Below are positions 43,483 to 52,569 of a stretch of 64,000 nucleotides of DNA, piece after piece. A program made the position numbers and the translations under genes. Within the stretch, counting starts at the first letter, position 1. The number at the start of each line of letters is the position of its first letter. The notes under the pieces were generated by a model. It was not told where the DNA came from. It was given only the letters and a program-made list of their open reading frames with translations, and searched no databases. The DNA lies in assembly GCA_039033855.1 (NCBI GenBank), contig JBCCBV010000001.1:124001-188000 (forward strand), in the 5' to 3' direction. This stretch comes from JBCCBV01 sp039033855. GTDB lineage: Bacteria > Planctomycetota > Phycisphaerae > Phycisphaerales > Phycisphaeraceae.

Positions 43483-44178
43483 ATGCAAATCAAAAAGGCC
43501 CGATCTCGGTGCGTGTTACTTCTTGCCTGCGCAGCGATGATCGCCGGCCTGCTGCTCGTGTCTTCGGGCTGCGGCTTCGCGGTCGTCACCGAGCCGTTTG
43601 GAAAGCCCGACGCGAAACTGAATCTGGAAGGAACCTGGACCCTATTGCTGGATGGCTTTCCGGAAGGGGGAGAACGAATCCGGTTTACAGCCACCCCCAA
43701 CGCGGGCCAGCCGGGCGACTACACCGTGATAATGGACTCCCCGGATCCGGAGCAGAGACAAGAAGACGGAACTCCGCATCAGGCCACCTACGAGCTTCTG
43801 CTGCGCAAGCACAAAAACGCAAGCCTGCTGTTTCTCCGCGGCGTCGCCAGCACCATGGAAGACCAGCAACACAAGCTTCCTCAGAAGCACTATTACATCC
43901 ACGCGATCACCGCCGGGTCGCAGGACCCTGCAAATCCTCAGGTTCTCGTGCTGTGGTGCGCTCACCCAGATGGGTTCAAAGACCTCGTCAACAGAGAAGG
44001 GCTCCGTCGGGTCGAATCCAGCCAAGCCCCAGCAGACTTTATCGCGATCTACACTTCCGACGGCAAGCTAGAAGCCTTGCTCGGCGAAGATTCCGGCCGA
44101 CTGAACCTCACCCGCGAACTCTTCGCGACCGAAGCGCCCTGGATTCTGATCCGCGAAGCCGAAACGCCGGCCGACTAA
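43483..44178 (+). CDS. lipoprotein of unknown function, second of a pair
   Basis: 231 residues. Signal with lipobox VSSGCGF. It shares with the upstream lipoprotein an early L-x-G-T/L-W, a central LVLW and a late F-x-x-IY/FFTS-x-K/Q-L-x-ALL segment. It is followed 15 bases later by sppA. GC content is lower than its paralogue. Confidence 0.78.
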   Translation: MQIKKARSRCVLLLACAAMIAGLLLVSSGCGFAVVTEPFGKPDAKLNLEGTWTLLLDGFPEGGERIRFTATPNAGQPGDYTVIMDSPDPEQRQEDGTPHQATYELLLRKHKNASLLFLRGVASTMEDQQHKLPQKHYYIHAITAGSQDPANPQVLVLWCAHPDGFKDLVNREGLRRVESSQAPADFIAIYTSDGKLEALLGEDSGRLNLTRELFATEAPWILIREAETPAD

Positions 44179-44193
44179 CCCAAGGAGAACCCT

Positions 44194-45201
44194 TTGCGAT
44201 TGATCCGCCCTAGCGCCTTGCTCGCGCTCGCCGTGGCGATGCTCCCCCCCCTCACCGGCTGCGCGCCGCAGGCGTTCGTCATCAACCTGGCGCCGGTCGA
44301 CAACCGCTACCAGGAAGAGGTGGTCATCGAGGCCGAGTCGTCCACCCGCAACAAGGTGGCGCTCATCGACGTGTCCGGCCTGATCGTCAACGCCGACCAG
44401 CCCGGCTTGTTGCAGGACGGCCCGAACCCGGTCAGCGCCTTCGCTGAGCAACTGGCCCAGGCTGAGGAAGACGACCGCGTCAAGGCCGTACTCCTGCGCA
44501 TCAACTCGCCCGGCGGGTCGGTGACCGCGACCGAGGCCATGTTCACCGAGGCGCAACGGTTCAAGCAGCAGACCGGCAAGCCCGTGGTCGTGCAGATGAT
44601 GACCACCGCGGCCAGCGGCGGCTTCTACCTGGCCTGCGTCGGCGACGAGGTCTGGGCGTACCCCAGCACGATTACCGGCAGCATCGGTGTGGTGCTCCAA
44701 CTGGTGTCCATCAAGCCCGCGCTTGATCGCTGGGGCGTCGAGGCCACCACCGTCGCCAGCGGGGCCAACAAAGCCGCGGGCTCGCCGCTCACGACCCTCG
44801 ACGACGCTCAGCGGGCGGTGTTCCAGTCGATGGTGGACGAGTTCTACGCCGGGTTTGTCGATGTGGTGGCCGCGCGTCGGCCGGGCATCGACCCCAGCAA
44901 GCTCTCCGGCCTGACCGACGGCCGCATCCTGACCGGCAAGCAGGCGCAGGACGCCGGGCTGATCGACGCGCTGGGCACACTGCGCGAATCGTCGGCTAGG
45001 GCGATCGAGCTCGCGAATATCGACGACGCCAACGTGGTGCGGTACCGCCGACCGCTGCAGTATGTAGGGTCGCCTTACGCGTCGTCGCCGGTGTCGGAGC
45101 AGGGTCCGAGCGACGTGGAGATCAACCTGGTGCAGCTTCGGCTTAGCGGCTCGGCGTTCCCGTCGGCCGGCTTTTACTACGTCTGGGCGCCGGGCCAATA
45201 A
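44194..45201 (+). CDS. sppA: signal peptide peptidase SppA-like S49 peptidase, lipoprotein
   Basis: 335 residues from TTG 44194 (AAGGAG six bases before). The signal ends in lipobox LTGC (20-23), so it is probably a membrane-anchored lipoprotein. The catalytic Ser S141 lies in TTAASGGFYLA and the Lys K193 in SGANKAAGSPL; also INSPGGSVTATE and GSIGVVLQL. It is the short (single-domain) form. It degrades released signal peptides or envelope proteins. The C-terminal 45 residues are extra. Confidence 0.88.
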   Translation: MRLIRPSALLALAVAMLPPLTGCAPQAFVINLAPVDNRYQEEVVIEAESSTRNKVALIDVSGLIVNADQPGLLQDGPNPVSAFAEQLAQAEEDDRVKAVLLRINSPGGSVTATEAMFTEAQRFKQQTGKPVVVQMMTTAASGGFYLACVGDEVWAYPSTITGSIGVVLQLVSIKPALDRWGVEATTVASGANKAAGSPLTTLDDAQRAVFQSMVDEFYAGFVDVVAARRPGIDPSKLSGLTDGRILTGKQAQDAGLIDALGTLRESSARAIELANIDDANVVRYRRPLQYVGSPYASSPVSEQGPSDVEINLVQLRLSGSAFPSAGFYYVWAPGQ

Positions 45202-45229
45202 GGCAGGCTGGGCGGGCGAAGCTTCGACC

Positions 45230-46063
45230 TCAACCGATGAACGTGGTGCCCGCGTCGCCGTAGATTGCGATGTACAAGTCGCGCAGGAACTTCGCCAGCA
45301 CGAAGTTGATCACGATGATCGCGATGAAGCTGCTGACGAACGCGTCGGTGGCGGCCCGGCCGACGCCCGCGGCGCCGGCGTTGCAATGAAAGCCCTTGAA
45401 GCAGCTGATCAGGCCGATCGCCGCGCCAAAGAAAAAGCTCTTAATCAGCCCCGTGCTCACGTCCCACGGCTTGACGAACTCCGACGAATACGTCCAGTAC
45501 TGCGCGGGCTCGACCCCGAGCGCCACCACGACGACCAGGTACCCGCCCAGGATGCCCATCAGGTCGCTGACGACCGTGAGCACCGGCAGCATGATCAGGC
45601 AGGCCAGCACCCGCGGCGCCACCAGATAGGCCACCGGGTCGGCGCCCATGACCCGCAAGGCGTCGATCTGTTCGGTGACGCGCATCGTGCCCAGCTCGGC
45701 CGCCACCGACCCGCCCACGCGCCCGGCGATCATCACCGCCGCCAACACCGGGCCGATCTGCCGGACCACCGAGATGTTGATCACCGCGCCCAGCCTTGCT
45801 TCCTGGCCGAGCGCTTCGAACTGCGCAAAAGACTCCACGCCCAACACCGCCCCGACAAAGGTGCCCACCAGCACGATCACCGGGACCGACCGTGTGCCAA
45901 TGGCGTAGAGCTGGGGCAACAGCAGGCGGAACCGGCCGGTCGGCCCCGTGCCCACCACCAGCGCCCGCAGCGTCGCCAGCGTGAACAGCGCGCCCTGCCC
46001 GATGCGATCGAGTTGCACGACCGTCCACGCGCCAAACCACGCCAGGCGGTCGACGGCGATCAT
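45230..46063 (-). CDS. mlaE: MlaE/YrbE-family ABC transporter permease
   Basis: 277 residues from ATG 46063. Six predicted membrane segments; family signature PVIVLVGTFVGAVLGVESFAQF, then VINISVVRQIGPVLAAVMIAGRVGGSVAAELGTMRVTEQIDALRVMGADP. It belongs to a phospholipid-transport complex with an ATPase (MlaF) and an MCE protein (MlaD); neither is downstream within this window, so partner genes must be to the left-reading side or elsewhere. Confidence 0.9.
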   Translation of the reverse strand: MIAVDRLAWFGAWTVVQLDRIGQGALFTLATLRALVVGTGPTGRFRLLLPQLYAIGTRSVPVIVLVGTFVGAVLGVESFAQFEALGQEARLGAVINISVVRQIGPVLAAVMIAGRVGGSVAAELGTMRVTEQIDALRVMGADPVAYLVAPRVLACLIMLPVLTVVSDLMGILGGYLVVVVALGVEPAQYWTYSSEFVKPWDVSTGLIKSFFFGAAIGLISCFKGFHCNAGAAGVGRAATDAFVSSFIAIIVINFVLAKFLRDLYIAIYGDAGTTFIG

Positions 46064-46367
46064 CTCGGAACGCCCGGAGTCAGGTTTGAGAAGCCAGCAG
46101 CCGTCATGCGTGGGCCAGCGTAGCCGATGGCCCGGGCCGACCCCGGCCGATCCGGTTCGCACACGGCCTCCGCACGGCGCGCGGCAAGATTTGCAAAGCG
46201 CGGGTAGTCAGACCGCCGACACCCGGTTATGTTGGAAGAGTGCGGCCTGCTTGGGGAGCCCCCCTCCCCCGCTCCAGCCCGGAGCCGGTCGAAAGACCAA
46301 CCCGCACGCCCACCCCATGCCCGCCCCGCCGGCGGAAACACGGCGAAGCAAAGAGAAAGACCCAACC
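46064..46367. other. divergent intergenic region, 304 bp
   Basis: Between mlaE (leftward) and the small secreted-protein gene (rightward). TATGTT at 46228-46233 is a possible -10 for the latter, 135 bases upstream. C-rich tracts at 46259-46270. No gene supported. Confidence 0.4.
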
Positions 46368-46877
46368 ATGCCTTGTCGACCCGCCCCGTGCCTCAGGCAC
46401 GCCGCGACCGCCTCGTTCTTGCTGGCCGCCTGTCCCGCCGCCGCGGGGCCGATGAGCTTCTACCAGCCCGATACCGGCGTGACCCCCGAGCGCTTGACCC
46501 GCACCCTGTCCGCGTCCGAAGCGACGTTGCACCCCGCTGCGCGTTTGAGCCTCCTTACCCCCGGCGACACCGCGATCGACACCGGCGCTTTCCTGGTAGA
46601 TGCTGTTTCGCTAGACGCCGCAGGCTCCGCTGCGATCGCATCCGCACCCAACCAATCGCCTGCAGCGGTGTGGCGGTTCACCCTCGAAACCGATCTCGAC
46701 GCCGGCTTGGGTTGGGCCCGCGACGGACTCGTGCAAGAAGCCACCGCCCCGGACCCCGGGGAAGCGCTGTGGGATTACGACCCCGCAGACGCGTGGTTCT
46801 CTTCAGCGGTGCGCGGAAACCGGGTTCTCTCAGGCAGCGGCCTTTCGGTCCTGAGCGGTCTGTCGGGCTCGTTCTAA
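46368..46877 (+). CDS. small secreted protein, unknown
   Basis: 169 residues from ATG 46368; alternatives upstream in frame exist. N-terminal signal-like segment (HAATASFLLAACPAAAG). The mature part is rich in Ala, Asp, Leu and Ser (LSASEATLHPAARLSLLTPGD, VDAVSLDAAGSAAIASAPNQ). No motif recognised. It ends in SGSGLSVLSGLSGSF. Coding status is supported mainly by the signal peptide and codon pattern. Confidence 0.55.
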   Translation: MPCRPAPCLRHAATASFLLAACPAAAGPMSFYQPDTGVTPERLTRTLSASEATLHPAARLSLLTPGDTAIDTGAFLVDAVSLDAAGSAAIASAPNQSPAAVWRFTLETDLDAGLGWARDGLVQEATAPDPGEALWDYDPADAWFSSAVRGNRVLSGSGLSVLSGLSGSF

Positions 46878-46975
46878 ACCAGCCCGTCCATCCGGTTCGT
46901 TCGAAGCCCGGTATGGAAACAGGTGACCTGTGAGAGAACACCCCAAAGGCACCTCAGGCTGCCGCAATGGGAAAG

Positions 46976-47050
46976 GGTGACTGACGGGATTTGAACCCGC
47001 GACCCTCGGGATCACAACCCGATGCTCTAACCAACTGAGCTACAGTCACC
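46976..47050 (-). tRNA. tRNA-His (anticodon GTG)
   Basis: The cloverleaf pairs: acceptor GTGACTG/CAGTCAC, D-arm GCTC-AGTTGGTTA-GAGC, anticodon arm TCGGG-TTGTGAT-CCCGA with GTG, T-arm GCGGG-TTCAAAT-CCCGT. The genome also encodes the G at -1 and C at 73 expected for tRNA-His. No CCA encoded. Confidence 0.96.
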
Positions 47051-47140
47051 ACGGTCAAGGCGGCGTGTCTACGACGCCTCAAATCGGCCCGACAGTGTAC
47101 CCAAGACCGCTGAAAACGGCAGGCGACGCCGCGGGACTTT

Positions 47141-48496
47141 TTACGGCCGTCCCTCGCTCGGCAGCGGGCTGAACCGCGACCCCGCCAGCGCCACCCGGCG
47201 GTTCACCGGCGGGCCCTGCGGCAAACGCGGGCTGATCACCGCTGCCGCCGCCGCCACCGCCAGGTTCAGCACCAGGTACACCAACCAATGGCCCCAGCCG
47301 GCGTACACCACGACGGCGAACACCACCAAGTAAGTCAGCATCAGCGGGATCATGCCCCGCCAGGCCAGCTTCATCAGCTGGTCGAACCGGAACCGCGGCA
47401 GCGACCAGCGGATCCACATCATCACAAACAGCAACAGCGTGACCTTGCCGGCGAACACGCCGAACTTCAGCAACACCAGCAGCAGCCCGCCCAGCCAGCC
47501 CTCACCACCGAAGTTGGCCACGCCGGGCATCAGGCCGACCAGCGGGGAGATGTCCCACCCGCCCAGGAACATCGCGGCGAAGAACGCGCACCCCGTGATC
47601 ATGTGCATGTATTCGCCGAGGAAGAACAAACCCCACTTCAGCGAGCCGTACTCAGTGTGGAACCCGCCGACGAGTTCCTGCTCGGCCTCGGCGAGGTCGA
47701 ACGGCGCCCGGTTGCACTCGGCCAGCACGCAGGTGAAGAAGATCAGCGCGATCACCGGGTGCATGATCAGCCCCCAGGTATGACCTTCCGGCCCAAGACC
47801 GATGCCCGCGCCGCCCGTGCCGCCGGCCGACTGCAGGCCGACCATCAGGGCCAGGTCGCCGGTGCCGTAGGTCAGGATCATCAGCAGGACGCACAGGCCC
47901 ATGGGGATTTCGTAGCTGAGCATCTGAGCCGTGGCCCGCAGCCCGCCGAGGAATGAGTACTTGTTGTTCGAGGCGTACGCGCCAACCACCACGCCGTAGA
48001 CCGCCAGCGAGCCAATGGCCAGGATGTACACCACGCCCACGTTCAGCGGCGCCACCGCCACGCTCACCAAGCCCGGGGCCACCTCGACCAAGCCGAACAA
48101 GCTCAGCCCGGGGAAGTTCCACGCGCCGCCCCAGGGGATCACGGCCCAGCCGATCATCGCGGGGATCACCGCCAGCGCCGGCGCCGCCAAAAACAGCACC
48201 CGGTCGACCCTCGGCGGGGTGTAGTCCTCTTTCACCACCAGCTTCACGCCGTCGGCCAGCGCCTGGCCCAGGCCGAACAGCCGGTGCTTGGTCAGCAGGT
48301 TGAGCACGGGCACCTTAGACAGCCAGTTTTCCTGGCCGAAGGTGAACATCGCCCGGTTCGGGCCGATGCGGTCCTGCGTCCAGGACGCGACCTTGCGCTC
48401 GAGGAAAATCAGGTACGCCGTCGACAGCACGATCATGTGCAGGACGATCAGGATCACGCAAAGGCTGACGAAGGTTTGGGCGGGGATCGTGATCAT
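47141..48496 (-). CDS. nuoH: NADH-quinone oxidoreductase subunit H
   Basis: 451 residues. Membrane subunit at the quinone end: LSTAYLIFLERKVASWTQDRIGPNRA near the N-terminus, LADGVKLVVKEDYTP, FTCVLAECNRAPFDLAEAEQELVGGFHTEYGSLKWGLFFLGEY (the classic quinone-site loop), and a C-terminal RWSLPRFRFDQLMKLAWR. Eight helices expected. The C-terminal 25 residues are extra. It is separated from nuoB by 9 kb and has no other nuo genes around it. Confidence 0.95.
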   Translation of the reverse strand: MITIPAQTFVSLCVILIVLHMIVLSTAYLIFLERKVASWTQDRIGPNRAMFTFGQENWLSKVPVLNLLTKHRLFGLGQALADGVKLVVKEDYTPPRVDRVLFLAAPALAVIPAMIGWAVIPWGGAWNFPGLSLFGLVEVAPGLVSVAVAPLNVGVVYILAIGSLAVYGVVVGAYASNNKYSFLGGLRATAQMLSYEIPMGLCVLLMILTYGTGDLALMVGLQSAGGTGGAGIGLGPEGHTWGLIMHPVIALIFFTCVLAECNRAPFDLAEAEQELVGGFHTEYGSLKWGLFFLGEYMHMITGCAFFAAMFLGGWDISPLVGLMPGVANFGGEGWLGGLLLVLLKFGVFAGKVTLLLFVMMWIRWSLPRFRFDQLMKLAWRGMIPLMLTYLVVFAVVVYAGWGHWLVYLVLNLAVAAAAAVISPRLPQGPPVNRRVALAGSRFSPLPSEGRP

Positions 48497-48534
48497 GCGC
48501 TAGGCCGGCATGCTAACGATCGGCGTGCAGACGG

Positions 48535-48540
48535 TACAAC
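48535..48540 (+). promoter_or_regulatory. putative -10 of lepB, leaderless
   Basis: TACAAC, seven bases, then GTG 48548. No Shine-Dalgarno sequence near. Confidence 0.45.
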
Positions 48541-48547
48541 GTCCAAC

Positions 48548-50311
48548 GTGACGCCTGATTCTCCGGCCCAGCCCGACCCGCCGACCCCTCCACCGGCAGA
48601 GTCTGCGCCCACCGCCTCGTCCGGGGGCGAGGACCTGGCGATCCCCACCCGCCCGCCTCCGGCCGGGCCCGCCAACCGCCCTTCCGACGGGCAGACCGTT
48701 CGGCAGACCGTCGAGACGCTGGTGCTGGCGCTGATCTTGGCGCTGGTGGCCCGCACGTTTATCGCCGAGCCTTTCGTCATCCCCAGCGGGTCCATGGCCA
48801 CCACCCTGCTGGGCGACCACGCCGCCGCCACCTGCCCGCAGTGCGGGTACGCCATCGTGGCCGACTGGCCCGAAGACAGCCGCCGATGGGTCGGCAACGA
48901 CCACGTGCCCGCCTCGCTGGCCAGCCCCGAAACGCTGGTCTGCCCGATGTGCCGGTACCCCGTGGTCCTGCCCGAAGGCGCGTTGCCCGCCCGCGGCGAC
49001 CGCGTGGCCGTGCACAAGCTGCCCTACGCCCGTCTGACGCCCAACCGGTGGGACGTGCTGGTGTTTAAGTCGCCGCAGACCTCGCCGGGGCCTGAAAGCA
49101 ACTTCATCAAGCGCGTGATCGGCCTGCCCGGCGAGTCGCTGCAGGTCTTCGAGGGCGACGTCTACGTCCGCCAACCGGGTCAACGCGATTTTGTCCGCGC
49201 CAGCAAGGTGGATCGGCAGACCAACCGCCGGTGGAAACTTATCCAGCAGGCCGTGTTCCAGCCGCTCTACGACAGCCGGTACTTCCCGCTCGACGCGGCC
49301 GACCAGTCCGAACGAACCGCGGCGTACAAGTTCGAGTTCCCATGGAAACCCACCGCCGGCGCCTGGACCGAGCCCAGCGGCCCGCGCCCCGCGTTCGACG
49401 GCCTGAGCCGGGGCGAGCTGCGTTTCGACCGCGCCGAACTCGCCCGACGCGACGGCGCCCGCCGGTACCCCTACAACCAGCTCAAGAGCCAATCCATCTT
49501 CGAGCCGCTCGAAGACCTGCGCCTGCGGGCGTGGATCACGCCGGGCGAGCCGGGCCTGGCGGTTGGGCTCGAATCGACCACGCGACTCGGTGCCAGCCGC
49601 CCGGAAACCGTGGCGCTCAGACTCGACGCCGACGGCATGCTCCGCCTCGAAGCCGTTGACCGGCCGAAAGACGATCCGTCGCGCATGCTGGCCAAGCCCG
49701 TGCAGCTGTCGCCGCCCAAAGCTGGCCGGGCCGTGCATCTGGAACTGTGGATCGTCGACGGTGCCGTGCTCGGGTGGTTCGACGGGCGCGAAGCGGTGCG
49801 CTGGACGTCGACCACCACGCTGGCCCAGGCCGTTGCCGGGCCCGCCCCGCAAGACAAGCCCGACCTGGCCCTGACCCTGGAAGGCGCGCCGGCGGTGGTC
49901 GAGCGCATCGCCGTCGAGCGCGACCTGTACTACGGCGTCCGCCGATCCGACCCCGGCACGCTGGCCCGCGGCGGGCTTCGGCGGATCGAGTCGTTCGAGA
50001 CGCCCGACGAATCCGGGTCGATCACCCAGTCCGGGCCGCCGGCAGAGTTGAACGCCGACCAGTTCTTCGTCGCCGGGGACAACGGCCCGATCTCCGACGA
50101 CGCCCGGTTCTGGACCAGCGTCGATCCCTGGGTCCGGGCCCGCTACTTCCCCGACACCCCGGCGGACGACCCGGACCGCTTCGCAGGCATCGTGCCCCGC
50201 AAGCTGGTGGTCGGCCGGGCCTTCCTGGTCTATTACCCCAACCCCTTCGAACTGGCCCCGGGCTGGGGCGGGGTGCTGCCGGACCTCGGCCGGGTCCGGT
50301 TCATCCATTGA
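48548..50311 (+). CDS. lepB: signal peptidase I with zinc ribbon and long insertion
   Basis: 587 residues, twice the usual length. After a Pro-rich N-terminus (1-55) comes one membrane helix (VETLVLALILALVARTF), then catalytic Ser S82 in PSGSMATTL. Between it and the catalytic Lys K188 (FIKRVIGLPGES) lies a zinc ribbon: CPQCG (C96, C99) and CPMCR (C132, C135). About 330 further residues follow the Lys; the middle of these (about 240-490) is a beta-sandwich-like insertion (RLRAWITPGEPGLAVGLES, GRAVHLELWIVDGAVLGWFDG). Box E (FFVAGDNGPISDDARFW) lies near residue 510. It cleaves signal peptides at the outer face of the membrane. Confidence 0.9.
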   Translation: MTPDSPAQPDPPTPPPAESAPTASSGGEDLAIPTRPPPAGPANRPSDGQTVRQTVETLVLALILALVARTFIAEPFVIPSGSMATTLLGDHAAATCPQCGYAIVADWPEDSRRWVGNDHVPASLASPETLVCPMCRYPVVLPEGALPARGDRVAVHKLPYARLTPNRWDVLVFKSPQTSPGPESNFIKRVIGLPGESLQVFEGDVYVRQPGQRDFVRASKVDRQTNRRWKLIQQAVFQPLYDSRYFPLDAADQSERTAAYKFEFPWKPTAGAWTEPSGPRPAFDGLSRGELRFDRAELARRDGARRYPYNQLKSQSIFEPLEDLRLRAWITPGEPGLAVGLESTTRLGASRPETVALRLDADGMLRLEAVDRPKDDPSRMLAKPVQLSPPKAGRAVHLELWIVDGAVLGWFDGREAVRWTSTTTLAQAVAGPAPQDKPDLALTLEGAPAVVERIAVERDLYYGVRRSDPGTLARGGLRRIESFETPDESGSITQSGPPAELNADQFFVAGDNGPISDDARFWTSVDPWVRARYFPDTPADDPDRFAGIVPRKLVVGRAFLVYYPNPFELAPGWGGVLPDLGRVRFIH

Positions 50312-50546
50312 CACCGCTTTGTCGCAAGGGTTTTCCACATCAGCCCGCGACGACGAACTCCGAATACGCCCTAAACCGCTGGCCAAAACCAGCCGATCGT
50401 CTAGACGCCGCGTAAAACGTTTGTGCGTATTGATTTAGGCCTGCTTCGATCGCGCGGGACGCCCCAGGCTAACCCCCACGAGCCGCCGCCACCGGCGAAC
50501 ACTGTTCCGTCTTGTCCCCGGCCGACCCACACCACCGCCCGTCCCG

Positions 50547-50552
50547 TATCCT
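50547..50552 (+). promoter_or_regulatory. putative -10 of ilvN, leaderless
   Basis: TATCCT, six bases, then ATG 50559. No Shine-Dalgarno sequence. Confidence 0.5.
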
Positions 50553-50558
50553 GCCCCA

Positions 50559-51158
50559 ATGAGCGAATCTTCCCAAGTCTTCCGGCACGTCATCGCCGCC
50601 TTGGTCACCAACGAGCCCGGCGTGCTGGCCCACGTGGCCGGCATGTTCGCCGCCCGCGGATTCAACATCGACTCCCTGGTCGTCGGCCGGACCGAGGTGC
50701 GCGACCTCTCGCGGATGACCATCGTGGTCACCGGCGACCGGGCCGTGCTCGACCAGGTCCGCAAGCAACTCCAGAAGCTGGTGCCGGTGGTCAAGGTCGT
50801 CGATTACTCCGACGTGGCGTATGTCGAGCGCGACATGATCCTGGCCTCGGTGTCCACCCGCTCCGACGCCGGGCCGGCCGACAAGCGCGAAGAGCTCGCC
50901 ACGCTCGCGGCGTTGTTTGGGGCCAAGGTGGTCGACGTGGCGCCGGACCGCATGATGATCGAGCTGGCCGGGAGCGAGGACAAGCTCGAATCGTTCGTCG
51001 AACTGCTTACGCCTTACGGGCTGCTTGAACTGGCCCGCACCGGCGTGATCGCCATGCCCCGGGGCTCGACCACCGCCCGGGCGCGCGGACCGCACGCCGT
51101 GGCCGTCGAGTCCGGGTCGGGCTCCACCATCGACGACAGCGAACTCCCGCCGGGCTGA
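50559..51158 (+). CDS. ilvN: acetolactate synthase small (regulatory) subunit
   Basis: 199 residues. N-terminal ACT domain: FRHVIAALVTNEPGVLAHVAGMFAARGFNIDSLVVGRTE, then LSRMTIVVTGD and QVRKQLQKLVPVVKV. The second half (ALFGAKVVDVAPDRMMIELAGSEDKLESFVELL, then LLELARTGVIAMPRG) is the typical C domain. It gives valine feedback to the large subunit in branched-chain amino-acid synthesis; the large subunit is not in the window. The C-terminal 30 residues are low-complexity. Also called ilvH. Confidence 0.95.
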   Translation: MSESSQVFRHVIAALVTNEPGVLAHVAGMFAARGFNIDSLVVGRTEVRDLSRMTIVVTGDRAVLDQVRKQLQKLVPVVKVVDYSDVAYVERDMILASVSTRSDAGPADKREELATLAALFGAKVVDVAPDRMMIELAGSEDKLESFVELLTPYGLLELARTGVIAMPRGSTTARARGPHAVAVESGSGSTIDDSELPPG

Positions 51159-51175
51159 CCGCGTCGGTTACTGAC

Positions 51176-52501
51176 TCAGGCCGCTTTACGGTGCGGCACG
51201 GCCGCGGACTGCACGGAAGACGTTTCGGCCTCGGCCGACGCCGGGCGCAACCGGCTCATCCCCAGCAAACTGACGAAGAACGAAGAAAGCGCGCTCTGGA
51301 ACGCCGCCAGCGCCAGCGTCGCGCCGGGCACGACCAGCCGCATCGTCGATCCGTAATCGAGCGAGCCGAACCCGCCCGCGGCCCAGCGCCCGGCCGTCGT
51401 GGCGATTAACCCCACCCCCACCGCGCCCGCTACCGCCGACGCCACTAGCGCCCGCTCCAGATTGAACCAGCGGAACAGCCGCTCGATCCCCGCATGCGGC
51501 GGGGCCAGGCCCTCGCGCACCGCGAACGTCTTGGCCGACAGCGCGGTCCAAAGCGCGTGCATCCCGCAGAGCGCTAGCAAGCTCGAGACCACCAGCGTGT
51601 GCGCGTCGAACCGGGCCGGGCCGATGGTGATGCCCGAAAACACCAGCGCGTAGCCCAACACGCCCAAGGCCAACAGCACCATCGACGGCGCCAAAAACAG
51701 CCAGCGCGGCGTCATCACCAGGAAGAAGCGCAGCGTCCGCCAACCGTCGCGGAAGGTCTTGAGGTGCGGCGCGTGCGCCTTGCGCCCGTCGGGGTGGAGG
51801 GTGATCGGCACCTCGTCGATGCGCAGGCCCAGGGCCGAGGCCTTGATGATCATCTCGGTGGCGAATTCCATGCCCACGCTGCGCAGCGCCAGCCGCCGAT
51901 ACGCCGATTTGCTGAAGCCGCGCAGCCCGCAGTAGATGTCGTGGATCGGCGCCCGGAACCAAAGCCGGGCCAGCCGGGTGAACATCGGGTTACCGATCCA
52001 TCGGTGCAGCACAGGCATGGCGCCGGGGGCCACGCGCCCGCCGCCGGCCGGCAAACGGCATCCCTGCACCAAATCGGCGCCCCGCTTCCAGCCCGCCACG
52101 AGCGCGGGGATCTCGCCGAAGTCGTAGCTCTCATCGGCATCACCCATCACGACAAACGCGCCGCGGGCCGCGTCGATGCCGCCCATGAGCGCCGCGCCGT
52201 AGCCGCGCTGGTCGACATCGATCAGCCGAGCCCCTTCGGCCCGGGCGATGGCCTGCGAGCCGTCGGTGCTGCCGTTGTCGGCCACGACGACCTCGCCGGC
52301 CACACCGGCCTGCTCGAGCCCGTGCCAGGCTTTGCGGATACACGCGGCCAGGGTGTCGGCCTCGTTGAGGCAGGGCATGACCACCGATACCTCGGGACCA
52401 GCAACACCCGCCGGCCGATCCGGCTCGACCACCACCGGCCGGTCCAGGCGGGGCGCGGCCCCGACGGGGTGCGAGCGCAACGCAACGGGAGAAGTCTTCA
52501 T
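51176..52501 (-). CDS. polyprenyl-phosphate glycosyltransferase family 2 with C-terminal membrane domain
   Basis: 441 residues. GT-A core (about 35-265): VSVVMPCLNEADTLAACI, VVADNGSTDGSQAIA, MGDADESYDFGEIP (DxD-like DAD), LHPDGRKAH. Four or so membrane helices follow (about 275-430). The layout resembles DPM1/DPG-like enzymes that load a sugar on a polyprenyl phosphate. The C-terminal Ala/Glu tail is disordered. It is transcribed away from the histidine kinase gene and may use an overlapping promoter region of only 68 bp. Confidence 0.88.
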   Translation of the reverse strand: MKTSPVALRSHPVGAAPRLDRPVVVEPDRPAGVAGPEVSVVMPCLNEADTLAACIRKAWHGLEQAGVAGEVVVADNGSTDGSQAIARAEGARLIDVDQRGYGAALMGGIDAARGAFVVMGDADESYDFGEIPALVAGWKRGADLVQGCRLPAGGGRVAPGAMPVLHRWIGNPMFTRLARLWFRAPIHDIYCGLRGFSKSAYRRLALRSVGMEFATEMIIKASALGLRIDEVPITLHPDGRKAHAPHLKTFRDGWRTLRFFLVMTPRWLFLAPSMVLLALGVLGYALVFSGITIGPARFDAHTLVVSSLLALCGMHALWTALSAKTFAVREGLAPPHAGIERLFRWFNLERALVASAVAGAVGVGLIATTAGRWAAGGFGSLDYGSTMRLVVPGATLALAAFQSALSSFFVSLLGMSRLRPASAEAETSSVQSAAVPHRKAA

Positions 52502-52557
52502 CGACGGCGACTCCGCAAAGGAAACTCGGGCGACGCCATCGCGCGGGGCCGACGACG

Positions 52558-52563
52558 TAGATT
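52558..52563 (+). promoter_or_regulatory. putative -10 of the histidine kinase gene, leaderless
   Basis: TAGATT, six bases, then ATG 52570. No Shine-Dalgarno sequence. Confidence 0.5.
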
Positions 52564-52569
52564 GAGCAG

